Shown here: piece after piece, positions 12,155 to 23,499 of the stretch | Layout: every line of letters begins with the position of its first letter | How positions within the stretch are numbered: the first letter of the stretch is position 1 | Assembly (NCBI RefSeq): GCF_902806685.2 | Contig: NC_048539.1 | Location: 12,226,501 to 12,290,500, forward strand | Length of the DNA: 64,000 nt | Source of the DNA: Maniola hyperantus | Taxonomy: Eukaryota > Arthropoda > Insecta > Lepidoptera > Nymphalidae | Direction: 5' to 3' | Translations under genes and position numbers: made by a program | Notes under the pieces: generated by a model | The model's input: the letters and a program-made list of their open reading frames with translations, nothing else | What the model was told of the DNA's origin: nothing | Database searches by the model: none

Positions 12155-12959
12155 CAGCCGGCCCCCGGGGTCCGACACCGGTCGCCCGACACCCGCCTCG
12201 CGTCGAGCGGACCCGACACGCGGTACCTGACCGACATGAAACAATCACCCACGCTACGCCGACTCACCGCCGCGAACGGACCCGTTACGTGTTTGCGTGC
12301 TCTTAATTCCTTGCGTATGTCTTACGGCGTCGCACGGACGTAATACGCACAGGCTCGTTACGGACACTATACGTACGTAGTCGCACACTCTTAGGGACAG
12401 TCGTCAAGCGCAAACTTTTATACAAATGCAAACACATTATTGTGATTATGGAATTTTATAAAAATATTTTTTGGCTGTGTTCATTGACATCGACTGGTGT
12501 AAGATTTGGCTCAAAAAATATGAATGAAAACGCAAAAAAAAATCAAAAGTGCTGCCGAAAGTAATTTTATTGTTTTTATCAATATTAATTTTGCATAGAT
12601 GAATTTTAATCAGTGTTTGTTTAAAAAACCTTTACAGTATTGCCAAAATTGTTTCTCCTGGCATACGTTTTCAATTTGTGCCCGTGATGACATCGGTGCC
12701 ATTGTACTATTGCCTTCGCAAGTTTAATTGCGATGTGCGTATGTTAGGGAAATGAAATAGCATTACATTTAATCACGCCCACAACTGAGTTGCTGTGCTC
12801 CTGATAGCTGTCCTCGAAATATCCATTCAATATTTTGGTTAAAATTGAAGAAAAAATGTGGGCTATGGTGCGTACCTACAATGTAGTGCGTACGCGTCCG
12901 ACGTCCGTGCGTATCTGTTTGCGATGTATTGTAATGAAATATATTATTGATGTGCCTCC

Positions 12960-13138
12960 GGAAAACATACAGCATTTATGTATGAAGAAGAAGCAATTAT
13001 GTACTCACCGCATATATGCGCGCTTCATCCATAAACATGTATATTCCTATGCAACAATGTAGTTTACCTTACCGGATATAGGGGCGCTAGTGTCTCACCC
13101 AGCAAGGCAGTGAGCCGCTGCCATCTTGGATGTCATAG
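12960..13138 (+). repeat. Left inverted terminal repeat of the DIRS element
   Basis: Starts GGAAAACATACAGC and ends GGATGTCATAG. The whole 179 bp match the reverse complement of 17745-17923 with no difference that I can find. Confidence 0.95.
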
Positions 13139-14889
13139 CGTTGTGTACTTTCGCCGCGTGCGCGTCGAATCTAAAATTATATCGTTAATCCGTCTTCCTT
13201 TGCAAAAAAATTATTTTCAATAAGTGCAATAAATGTGATAATACGGTGATCATGATATATATTTTCTTATTATTTCGTAATATTACCGTGGGGACATTTT
13301 GGTTGGACCCCACGTGCGCGAACAATGTCGATAGGCTACGTAAGCTAATCGATCTGGTGTTTCGCGCTTATTGGTGCCTGAGAGGGCTCTTGAAAAAGGG
13401 GATACCTCGACATCCAGCAGCGATTCAAGCAACGAGCAGGATTGAGAGTGACTCCCGAGAGAAACGGCGAGAAATTACCAGGTAACGATCGATCCTCGGA
13501 TCGATACGTTATACAACCAGGTGAGTTTTCTTACATATCTTATAATGCATTTACCATATTGTGTATCTAATGCAAATGAGATGCTAATTGAGAAACCAAA
13601 TTAAACAAATGGCGATTTGGTTGACGAACGTGTCGACACCGACACCGAAATCTAAATCTGGATCTAGGTTTCTTTAATACAAATTTTGGCGAGGAAAAGT
13701 CCCAATGGTTACCTATAATCGGTTATTGAATCTATTTATTTTATGTACAAAGTTAATTGAGTGCAATTTAAATTTTACGCCAGTGAATCGAATGATAACA
13801 TTTTATCTCGCCCACGTGGCGAGATGTTGGTTATAACAAGACATTGGTTAAATTGCTCATTTAAAGGGGTTTCGTAAACTGAAAATAACGGAGAACTGTA
13901 CTCACTAAACAATAGCTAACACTTATTTGGCCCCACTGAGGACATCATGGCCGTCACCACCAATGCTTTATTATACCAAACAGAACTCAGTTAAGAATCC
14001 AGATACCCCCTTTAATAAATGACTGAAACATTCAGATGATAAAGTCGCCCTTTGGTCTAAGTATCTCCTGCATTTTTATTCTTTTGAATATAATGATTAG
14101 CAATAAAGATGGTTAAATAAATAAATAACATTCAGCAAATCATCTTTGTCTTAAAAATTATCAGAACAAACTTTACAAATTGTTTGGGTAACAGGCGAAT
14201 GTATAGCATAATATATTATGTAAGGCGCAGGAGATGAATATCAGACAGAATTTTCATGGAGATGTTTATTTTAAATACTCTAAGGAAATTTTGGATACGG
14301 TATTTGCATATGTCAAAAGTGAATGGTTTCTCAGTGATGGCTGAATGGAGGGTCTTCCACTGGAAGCCTCTCGGACCTCACATATCTGATATGTGAGGTC
14401 CGCACCCTTTGTTAGTTTTGGGTGTGATAACCATTTTAAATTATTGATTAAGCTGGAAAAGTACGTCAAATCATTGTGACGTCACATGCCAGTGTTTCAT
14501 GGGGCCTCGCGTGCTGAGCGTGTGTTTTGACGCTTTATAGGATACTGATTTGACTAGTTGTCAAATACCGGATTGGCTTTTAACAATAGTGACGAGGTTC
14601 TTTTTGGATAAAGCAACACTCACTGCGTTTATGCAATCCCCTGGTGGCCCATATTTATAAATATTACAGCTATAAATGCCTACAATTGAAAAACCTATCC
14701 AACACAATATGTTACAGGTTATGTAATGACATTCTAATATCGTTGGCAAGCTTTTGGTGCAAACAGTTTTTGTAAATGTCAATTACGGTATTTCGAATAC
14801 CCTAATACAAGAAACTACCCCCGGTAATGCCCACAAAACAAATAATGCAACATGCAACCTGGTCACCTGTCACGACTTAAATGACACAA
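13139..14889 (+). other. 5' internal part of DIRS element, no recognisable gene
   Basis: A gag-like gene is expected here. Only a short open stretch (about 13,300-13,485, Arg-rich with SRIESDSREKRREITR) stands out, and I cannot assign it. Confidence 0.4.
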
Positions 14890-15200
14890 GAATTACTGGA
14901 CCAAAACTAGTAGAAGTGGTTCACAAGGAAATGCCCAGTTTTATCCCCGAGCTTTTTCTGCGGAAGGAAAACGTTGGATCGATGCGTCTGATTTTCGACC
15001 CTCGAGAACGAAACAAATTTGTGAAACAAAACTATCCCGTCTGATTTGTCATACCGGTTCGTAGCTTTCTACAACAAAAGTTGGACAACCTGTCTAATTT
15101 TTGGGTCTGGCGGCAGCGCCCCACCTGTAACATGCTCGGTTGCGGAAACCTTGCATGCGAAGGAATGTCGAGTGCTAGTCTACCTAGACGACTTCCTTCT

Positions 15201-15360
15201 GGTCAATCAAGACCAATCCAAGTTATGTCTTCAGGCTGCGGAAGCCGTGAGGCACTTGGAACTTCTGGGCTGGCAATTGTGGTCAACTAAGACCAATCCA
15301 GGTTATGCCTTCACGCTGCGGAAGCGTGAGGTCCTTGGAACTTCGGGGCAGTGGGATCAA
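15201..15360 (+). repeat. 80-bp tandem duplication inside the decayed reverse transcriptase
   Basis: Units 15201-15280 and 15281-15360 both begin GGTCAAYYAAGACCAATCC and run in step to CTTCKGGGC. They differ at roughly one base in seven, so the duplication is not recent. Confidence 0.8.
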
Positions 15361-15369
15361 TTACCAAAA

Positions 15370-15435
15370 GCCAACGTCCATACCATGTTGAAGACACCGG
15401 TTCTCGTCCGATCACCGAAGTTAAGCAACATCGGG
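15370..15435 (+). pseudogene. 5S rRNA 5' fragment inserted in the DIRS element
   Basis: 66 bp match the first 66 nt of insect 5S rRNA as I know it (GCCAACGTCCATACCATGTT, through CCGATCACCGAAGTTAAGC, to ATCGGG), with one clear difference at about position 24. The rest of 5S, including most of the internal promoter, is absent. It is flanked by near-identical copies of ATCAATTACYAAAA (15356-15369, 15436-15449), which look like a target-site duplication. It cannot be a working rRNA gene. Confidence 0.85.
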
Positions 15436-15718
15436 ATCAATTACTAAAAGTCAATTCTAACACTCACACAAGACCTACAATACCTGGGTATTCGTTGGCA
15501 GACTATAAGAAAATTCAATGTTCTTGCCCATAATAAAGAGTAAAAAACTATCAATGAGACCTTTGAGAGAATTATTACTGAAAATATCTGAAATCACTCT
15601 TCACGAAATGCAACGGTTGCTAGGACAGTCAGACTTCGCCAGTTTAGTAACTCCCAGAAGCAGACTACATTCTGATCAGATCCAAATACGCCTCAAACGT
15701 TTCGATAATATGTTTTAG

Positions 15719-16160
15719 ACTGCTGAATCCACAATCGTGGAACAGGGAATGGCATGGCGGCGCGGAACCACATGTCTCAGGCTGCCAATATGTACACCTA
15801 AAACCTGCCATCCACTGCTTGGCGAATAATGCCTCTGATTGGCTTTTAGTGCCCAATTAAACGGGAAATTAATGCCAGAAACTTGGTGAGTGCATCAAAA
15901 ATGATAGCACAGCAATAGAAGGAACTTTATGCAGTTATAGTGGCAATTGAAGACAGCACAAGAACTCTGTAAAAATCGCAAGTCTTAGTTCAATCGAACA
16001 CTCATTCGTTCACTCACTCGTTCGTTCTAACGTTTATTTTAATGAACAAAGTCGTGGGTTTTACTGATTCTAACAATCGAACTCCCGCACATAACAGATT
16101 ACATTATTGGCTCAAGGCTGTTACGAGGAAAACCTCCCACAGAGTGTCATCTTTTCCCTC
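15719..16160 (+). pseudogene. Decayed DIRS RNase H region
   Basis: ANNASDW near 15.83 kb matches the start of DIRS RNase H, where DASDxGW is usual; the catalytic Asp is replaced by Asn. KELYAVIVAIEDSTRTL at 15.92-15.97 kb matches the conserved helix with the catalytic Glu. Frames change and stops interrupt. Confidence 0.6.
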
Positions 16161-16499
16161 AAGCGCCGTCCGAGATCGATTTGGTTGCAGCACAACAGAT
16201 TACTGTAGTAGGGAATAAAGATGGTGTGATGTCTTTATCGACTGCAAAGATTGATCAGCAAGTTATAGATGCTTTCAACAGGTCATTGAGACATCAATTT
16301 AGCATGGATGTTTTCTTCTCCAAACTAATTGCCAAAAGTACTGACTTACTTGAACAAGTGCAGCTGGGGTGTACTTAAATGTGGCACGTGAAAGACCTTT
16401 GGGCTTCAAGATTTGAAAGCAGAGCTCAAATGAACTATAGAACTTATCAGGGACTCTGATAGATGTCACGACATTACAGTGTCCACCAGACATTTACAC

Positions 16500-17330
16500 G
16501 GAAGCTGAAAAAATTGAGGATGGGTGCCCAAATAAAGGAGTAGTCTATACGAGAAGTAAAGAACAGGTGCTTGTTGGAAGCAATTTTTGTCCTACCTACC
16601 TACCAGACATCAAAAATGGTTAAACTGGTGCGAAACCTGGTGGCGGTTAACTTTCTATGATCCACATGTGGACACTAGGCAATTATTGACGTGGCTAAAC
16701 TCAAAATCACTAAACCATTTATCATACAGGACCTTAAGGTAGAGCTCAAGCGCTAACTACAGAAGCTCTCATTTAAGCACACACTTCCCGAGATATCTAG
16801 ACGAACCTATATGGACAATTGTTGCCCTGGAACGAAGGGTTGACAACTGAAAGTCTGTGTCACCGGGAAAAATATATTATATACTTTATTTGGCCCAAAG
16901 ACTGACACTCACTCTTAACATAAATACGGATGGACACTTTCAAAACATAATAGTATAACAGAAAACATAATTCTCTATTAATGTACTAGTATACTACAGT
17001 AGTACTACATGTATGTCTTTGACACAGGAAAATAGGTCAAGCAGAATGAAGTTAAGAATTTAAATATATTGTATTCTTTTTATCACCAACTGTAATGAAA
17101 CTGAAGCCGCATCACGTACTGTAATAGATCACTGGAACAGTTCAGTTCTTAAGCAATGTGGCAGCATTCCTGTATCCCCAGGGATTTATCAGTGGATCAA
17201 CAGTAGTTTCTTTGGGGACAGATAACCAATCAATGGACGATATACTCGTATCTCGTGGTAACTGGAGATTACCAGACACTCTTGTTGAAATTATTATTGC
17301 CCGGAGGAGATCTCAAAATAACTGAAGCTT
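16500..17330 (+). pseudogene. Probable decayed tyrosine recombinase of the DIRS element
   Basis: Position between RNase H and the internal complementary region is where the recombinase of DIRS elements lies. DDILVSRGNWRLPDT at about 17.24-17.28 kb resembles the C-terminal recombinase box around the catalytic Tyr, which I do not see here. Other parts are too degraded to align by eye. Confidence 0.4.
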
Positions 17331-17615
17331 ATTTTTCAATATAATCATTATATGGTCCGGTTTGAGTTTTAGTAATCCTTATCAAAATTACAGACATAAA
17401 TCATTTAAATTGTTTGTCTTTTAGACATTATATTTTAACTTATTAACCCTGGTTAGAAATAACAATAACTTTAATAGGTGACAATGAATGAAGGGGACGT
17501 GGTTATTTGATCTAACTTAACGATTAATATTTTTGTTATTCAATTGACAGATTAACTCCCTTTGATTCATCATAGCGTTGTGGGTAATACATTTCACCAG
17601 CAGATAACAAACACG

Positions 17616-17720
17616 TCTTCATACATAAATGCTGTATGTTTTCCGGAGGCACATCAATATGACGGTTTTACATTACAATAAAACCGATATTATGTGCCGA
17701 GAGGGAAAACATACAGCATT
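17616..17720 (+). repeat. Internal complementary region (ICR) of the DIRS element
   Basis: First part equals the reverse complement of the left outer end (through GGAGGCACATC). Second part equals the reverse complement of the right outer end (ATGACGG to ACAGCATT). They meet at AAT, the complement of the ATT found at both element ends. In the DIRS model this region templates the joining of the two ends during circle formation. Confidence 0.92.
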
Positions 17721-17744
17721 GCAGGAACTTCTTCCTGGTGAAGA

Positions 17745-17923
17745 CTATGACATCCAAGATGGCAGCGGCTCACTGCCTTGCTGGGTGAGACACTAGCGCC
17801 CCTATATCCGGTAAGGTAAACTACATTGTTGCATAGGAATATACATGTTTATGGATGAAGCGCGCATATATGCGGTGAGTACATAATTGCTTCTTCTTCA
17901 TACATAAATGCTGTATGTTTTCC
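17745..17923 (-). repeat. Right inverted terminal repeat of the DIRS element
   Basis: Reverse complement of 12960-13138, same length, identical by eye. Followed by a unique 45-bp right end that finishes ACCGTCAT before ATT. Confidence 0.95.
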
Positions 17924-17968
17924 CTCTCGGCACATAATATCGGTTTTATTGTAATGTAAAACCGTCAT

Positions 17969-19162
17969 ATTATACGCTTTGCGACCTTTGAAACCAAATA
18001 ACATGAACATGAACACTTTATCGTGAAAGACTTTGTATGAAAGTTAGTTGTACAAAAAGTCATTTGTTTAACACATAGAATATGAAATAACGCTTGTTAA
18101 TCTATATTTTGTTTTAATACCTACCCTTTAGAGGTAATTTGAAGTTTTTTTAATATTAATTCGTTTTAATCACGATAGTATTTTATTATTTACTTAAACT
18201 AAATCAAAATGAATGGTAAAAATTAGTTTTGCTTTAATGTACCTATACGCATTTTAAAGACAATATTTTAGTAACTTTAAAAGAAAAACGAGAAATAAAG
18301 CTTTAATAGAAGTAAAAAATGCAAAATTTTATGCCCGTGCTTAAATTACCATCTTAACTTTTATAATGAAAATTGTAATATAAACTACCATTATAAATTA
18401 TTATTATAGAATAGATAATAATCATTATTGATCCCATTTTTCGTTTTTCTTTTAAACACACGCAATATAATGAATTTATTGAAATTTCTAATACAAAGCT
18501 TGAGACAAATAAGTAAAATGTATTTAAATTTATAAGTAAAACATAGGTTTAGTGCAGTAGGGACACCAAAAACGTTCAAGTCATATTATATGAATTTTCG
18601 TGTAAATATTAATTTTAGGGTTTGCGGCTAATAGTTGTCGACGCGAGATTTGTAGTCATAAAAATTATAAACTCTATATTATCTGCCCAAATTGTGCAGG
18701 TAATTTTTCTCCGAACACTGAAAAGCTCCATAAAGTTAAAAGTAATTTCAGTTTATTTGACTTTTTTTCTTTTTTTTTTTGGACAAGAAAACGTCAAACA
18801 CATTCACTCAAATATTGAGGCGGCTCTGGTTAGCTAAGTTTCCTTCTCTCTCGCACATTCTAACATTTTCATTGATTGTGTTAGAATCGGTACACTTTTT
18901 TTTCCTAAACAATACAATTACATTCATTTTATTGTAAGTCAAGTCTGTGTGTACAGTGTATTGAGTGTATACGATTTTGGTAGATGTTTTCGCTTATTCA
19001 TGAGTCTAATTAGTAATTACATTTTATGAGCCCAATAGATTTCGAGTATCAAAACACTATATCGTAAAAGTAAAATGGAACTAAAGTGACATTACAGTGT
19101 TTTAATTTAATACGGTTGCTGCAGCTTTGCAAGTATGCACGCTTGCATTGAGTATCTCTTCC
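17969..19162. other. Gene-free A+T-rich stretch
   Basis: Nothing recognisable apart from short homopolymer runs (T run at 18768). The sequence just right of the DIRS element shows no trace of a target duplication. Confidence 0.5.
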
Positions 19163-19428
19163 GACACTGTCAAGCGGCTTGACGTCAAGCACGTAGTGTT
19201 TTTGCTTAATCAAGCTGCTTGATGCGCCCGTCAAGTTTAATCCGTTTGATCAAGCAAACGGTATTTTTCACGTATATCGAACACTGTCGCGTCAAGCAAA
19301 AATATAAAATCGCGTCAAGCACGTAAATGCTTGACTCAATCATCAAGCAAACTTTTTAAACGGTCAAAATGCTTGACTCAAGCAAAAATCTACGCCCTTG
19401 ACGTCAAGTCGCTTGACCGTCTCAAGCT
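19163..19428. repeat. DNA element dense in TCAAGC hexamers
   Basis: ACTGTCAAGCGGCTTGACGT at the left mirrors ACGTCAAGTCGCTTGACCGT at the right. At least 12 TCAAGC or GCTTGA words lie in 265 bp, in both orientations. Confidence 0.7.
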
Positions 19429-19876
19429 GTTTACAATCATATCATTATAAGCATTGTTTAACCAATCACACTTAATTATCGACTCGTCTCGACCGTGGCT
19501 AGATTATTCCTATTCATTAACGAGTTAAATAACGTGTTTCGATGTAAATATCGTGTATTATATCGATAAGTGATGACATAGCTAATTTATACGCGGAATT
19601 TGTTTAGTAGAAACTAATTGAACAGCGGTTTTATAAATTACAGTCAAAGGCGCGGTTATACAGAGGCGAGGGCCAAAATGCAGTGCGGATATTGTGTATC
19701 TTTAAATACTTTGGTTCAAGGTACTATGCAGCAGGGTCTAAGGTTAAATCTCTCTCGTTTTAACTGAAACTAAAGTCTGAGCAAAGTCAAAGTACGCTCT
19801 ATAGATCTCAGCATAAGTAAAGCGATGTGTTTTCTGAAATCTTGCTATGTAAACTAAACTTTATCATCAAGTCACT

Positions 19877-20050
19877 TATAGTCGGTACAAAATGACTCGT
19901 AAAATTTATTTCCTCACGCGCCATTTTAACTCTATAGTCAACTGTCATCTGAAAAGTACGGTTCACCTTTAAAATAGGGTCTAAAGTATTTTGACATGGA
20001 ATTTGACACAAAAAGTTAAAATGGCGCGTGAGATAATAAATTTTACGCGT
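19877..20050. repeat. MITE family A, copy 2
   Basis: TATAGTCGGTACAAAATGAC start; CACGCGCCATTTTAA and AAAATGGCGCGTGAG arms. Confidence 0.8.
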
Positions 20051-21064
20051 TGTTTGCGCCCAGTGTGAACCGATTATATTACATCTGCGCCTAATATGCA
20101 CAATGTAGATTTTCACAGCATGTACTCGAAGATTTTGTTGAAGAGCTGTTTTCATCAAATCGCCTTAGTTTGATAAAGATTGTTTGAAGCAATAGATCAG
20201 GTTTTGGAAACACGAGTAGATGTGTTTCAGTTATTTAAGCGATATGTTTATGTATCATTGGTTGTATGCCCGTTAAAGAACTGATGTGTAGTTCGGAATG
20301 TACAAAATGAAGTTTTTACCATATATATGAATATATCATATTTTAATGTGTAAGGAGCAAGGATTTCTCTGTTATTTATTGATTTGAGGTAGAAATACGG
20401 TTTTATATGTTATGAATTATGATGAACATAATTATATATTATGATCAGTGCTCAACAGCTAAAGGGTTAGTAGGGAAATTTAATTATTTAATCATCCATA
20501 GTTGAATTCATCAAATGGTGTCATAGACAAATCAAATACAGTCATGTAACATGTTTCGTCTATGACAACCAGAATGGGTGTCCAACTCAGCGTAATTCCC
20601 TGCCTAATATTATGCGCAAACACGCATACAATTTTCAGCATATTAGTACAAATTACTTAGTTACATCCATCACATAATGAGTGAATAAATTATCCAGTAG
20701 GATTTCCTGTCTGATTTCAAATTTCATTCACTGGTTACTTTATTATCACATATAGCACAAGTTAGATCTACTTAGTTGAAAGGGAAGGTGAATACGAATA
20801 CGCGTCTAGTATGTTTTTATAACAATAAGAAACAAACCTAACTTTAGAAATCCGGCTCGAAGGACCAAAAATGCTGGATAGCACCCACCCATCCCGCATA
20901 TAATGTCATTTGAGATATCCTTGCTCTCCCTTGATGTTTTTAAATCAAATATGTATTTTGACATCTATTATCTAAATTCAACGCTAGGAATTAATTGTAT
21001 AAACTCTAATATTTAAAATAACAATTTTCAATGTTGTTTTAAATAAAGGTATCTTAAATTAATG
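20051..21064. other. Gene-free stretch
   Basis: Unique-looking A+T-rich sequence; no open frame with splice sites and no repeat recognised. Confidence 0.4.
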
Positions 21065-21371
21065 TAGAGCCAACGAGAGTTTCCGTTTTTGACGTTTCAT
21101 TGTCGGTAGGGCGATTGTCTAAAACCTGCATCAATCATTATTACAATCTCAATTGTTCTGATTGGCTGAATTTATGCGATTCTTGTTGCAACAATGCATT
21201 GTAGCCAATAGTGAGCGAGCGTTAACCAATGAGAGATGATTCCGATCGTGACATTGTAGCTGTCATTTTCCCGCAATCGCGCAGCTGATATCAAAGTGAT
21301 GTGTGCGAGAGGGCACACAAAGTTATTATGTAACTGTCAGATGTCAAAAACGCAATCTCTCGATTGCTCTA
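21065..21371. repeat. Short inverted-repeat element (family E) split by another MITE
   Basis: TAGAGCCAACGAGAG at the left and CGCAATCTCTCGATTGCTCTA at the right; family D element 21104-21269 is inserted in it. Unsplit copy at 37285-37376. Confidence 0.7.
21104..21269. repeat. Family D element, copy 1
   Basis: AGGGCGATTGTCTAAAACC to CATTGTAGCTGTCATTTTC. The best copies are at 24387-24570 and 58609-58792. Confidence 0.7.
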
Positions 21372-21450
21372 GGAGAAAAATCTGCCTCCATTTGATACGT
21401 TTCTTTAATAGTTTCGTTTATGAAACAGTTTTAGGTACAATCAATTCCTG

Positions 21451-21618
21451 TATAGTCCGTACAAAATGACTCCTCACGCGCCATTTTAACTCTATGGGTC
21501 TACTGCCATGTAAAAGTGCGGCTTCACCTTTAACATAAGGACTAAAATCGCACCTTTGACATGAAATTTGACACATAAAATTAAAATGGCGCGTGAGGAG
21601 TTAAATTTTTTGGGTTAT
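21451..21618. repeat. MITE family A, copy 3
   Basis: TATAGTCCGTACAAAATGAC start; ends ATGGCGCGTGAGGAG plus an A+T-rich end. Confidence 0.85.
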
Positions 21619-22043
21619 ATAGCTAAAGCGTTCCCTAGTCGGCACAGAACGAGTGCAAATCGCTGTATGCGAGCTGTTTTGTTTAATTGAAATTAATGTA
21701 CGTATGTATTTAATAAAACAACGATTTTGTTTTTCCTTTGTAATTATTATCGCAATAGTTATTATGTTAAAGTGTATTGTAATAAATGCGGATCAAATTT
21801 TTTTCAATGTGTTTTGTTTGTTACTCTTAAATATCGATATCGGTCAAAATTACTACAATCAATTTATCTGTAATCAGTCGATAAGTTACTTATTACAGAC
21901 ACAGGGCCTGATTTACCCACAGGCTAGGCTAAGCCTAGGGCACAAAGACCGAGGGGGCGCTACCTTTCTCAATCAACTGTAACTGGTCTTTGCAACAACC
22001 CCTTTTTCCCCCTCAATAACCGTAGGATAGTAGAATTTCAAAA

Positions 22044-22160
22044 ATGAACATTAGTAAGACGAAAATCATGTCTAATGCTCATGTCCCGCCCTACCCAGTA
22101 ATCGTTGAGAGCTCGGCACTCGAAATTATAGAAGGGTGTGTACTATACCCGATAGGATTT
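22044..22160 (+). pseudogene. LINE reverse-transcriptase fragment
   Basis: MNISKTKIMSNAHVPPYPV resembles the thumb-region motif (KTKxMSN) of RTE/Jockey-type reverse transcriptases seen in moths. It is broken off after about 35 codons. Confidence 0.55.
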
Positions 22161-22740
22161 ATTGCACATCGAACTTTAGAAAGATTTTGTCACTCATATC
22201 TATGTGACGTTTTATCGGTCTCAACGACAGACACAGCGCTCCACGAAACCATTCTCTCTTTTTTAAGTTAGATGTGCAATATTTTCTGCCGATTTAGTAC
22301 ACTGAACACTCAATCCAGCTAGGTAGGTCATAGAGATATTTGAGGTAGGTTCGAGAAACAGATTAGCCGCTCCACGACTCCGCTGTCTGCGTCCGGAAAC
22401 CAAAACCTTCAAACAATGCGTGTTACCAGTGATGACATAATATGGATCCGAGGACACATAGGCCTCATAAGAAAGCTCAGGGTCACTCAGCGGACGATGA
22501 GTTTTCTACGTAAGTAATTAAATTAGGAATGAGGAGATCTGTAGTAGAACCAGAGTAACTGACATAGCTAAGTGGGTTGCAAAGCTGAAATGGCAATGGG
22601 TGGGCGGCACATAATTTGAAAAACCCATAGACGTTGGAGTCCCAAGGTGCTTGAACCTCGCACCGGAAAGCGTTGCGATGGCAGACCCCACTACGCACCA
22701 AGGGGCCCCACGGCCCTCGATTACCGCGAATTCACATTGG

Positions 22741-23499
22741 GAATACCTAGATTAATAGATTTCGAGGGGTACCGAAAAGGAAACAAATATGCGCTTCCCA
22801 TTGGCAATATTGTAAAAAACTTTGCTTCGCTTTATCAATTTCTGAGATTTTTTATTCCGATACACATTAGCCCTTGACTGCTGGTTGTGGTAAGTGACGA
22901 ATGAAAGCCGGCTAACTTGGTATGGCAGTTTCATTAAACCCAATAACCCTGATTGGTTTCTAAGCTTAAGGTGACGCAGTACGCTCGACCTAACCTGTTT
23001 GCTTTTCACTTGACATTGTATGAGAAAGGTGAGAGGCACGATGATTTTCACTGAAATCAAGGGTTTAGAAAAAGTATTTTTGAGAAAAAACTACTGAGTT
23101 TATGTTTGCAAAGTATAGTTATTTCAACTAATGAATAAATAAACTATGTCTAGTGTTAAATTTCTTTAGAATTTTCATACCCCTAATCTTATTTATTTAC
23201 GCGCAAAGTTGTCATAAATTTAGTGTTAAATTAGGAATCTTTAGAGGCTCGTAACTTTAAAATCAATATTTTTTTCAATATTTTACATATCAATAAACCT
23301 ATATAACGACGAGATAAATCGATATAATACTTAGTTTTGAGCGTACAATATCAAATAATGTAGTAATTACCCTCCTACGTTTGTATGAAGAAAGCTCCGT
23401 CCTGAGCCCTCTTAAGCGAAATTATTAATTCCCAAATTGCCCCTGCCGTGCTGTGCCTCCCATTGGCAATATTGTAAAAATATCCCGCTCACTTCACTC
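22741..23499. other. Repeat mosaic, no gene
   Basis: TCCCATTGGCAATATTGTAAAAA occurs here at about 22797 and again at 23459, suggesting a short duplicated retroelement segment. Confidence 0.4.

Larger units (their letters stand above)
14890..15718 (+). pseudogene. Decayed DIRS reverse transcriptase
   Basis: Fragments in different frames follow the order of a DIRS reverse transcriptase. They are FIPELFLRKENVGSMRLIFD near 14.94 kb, a join with missing sequence at 15.04 kb, VLVYLDDFLLVNQD (the YxDD catalytic box) at 15.17-15.21 kb, DLQYLGIRWQT at 15.48 kb, and ITLHEMQRLLGQSDFASL at 15.6 kb. Stops, a deletion of the middle palm region, an 80-bp tandem duplication (15201-15360) and a 5S rRNA insertion break it. 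The missing part should contain the first catalytic aspartate. No product is expected. Confidence 0.8.
12949..17968 (+). mobile_element. DIRS-type tyrosine-recombinase retrotransposon, termini complete, coding decayed
   Basis: Two 179-bp inverted repeats (12960-13138 and 17745-17923), identical as far as I can read, bracket the element. The 11 bp outside the left repeat and 45 bp outside the right one are unique. The reverse complements of both outer ends are joined at 17616-17720, just inside the right repeat. This is the internal complementary region that defines DIRS elements, in which a circular DNA inserts by tyrosine recombinase without a target duplication. ATT flanks the element on both sides (12946-12948, 17969-17971) and also sits at the joint in the internal region, as expected for a 3-bp crossover. 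Inside are fragments of reverse transcriptase, RNase H and a probable recombinase in several frames with stops. It cannot encode its own proteins. Confidence 0.92.

Noticed and set aside
15370..15435. Functional 5S rRNA gene
   Set aside because: Only the first 66 nt exist; the 3' half with most of the internal promoter and any T terminator are missing.
12949..17968. Inverted 179-bp repeats as terminal repeats of a cut-and-paste DNA transposon
   Set aside because: No target duplication, a reverse transcriptase inside, and an internal region complementary to both outer ends fit DIRS and not a DNA transposon.
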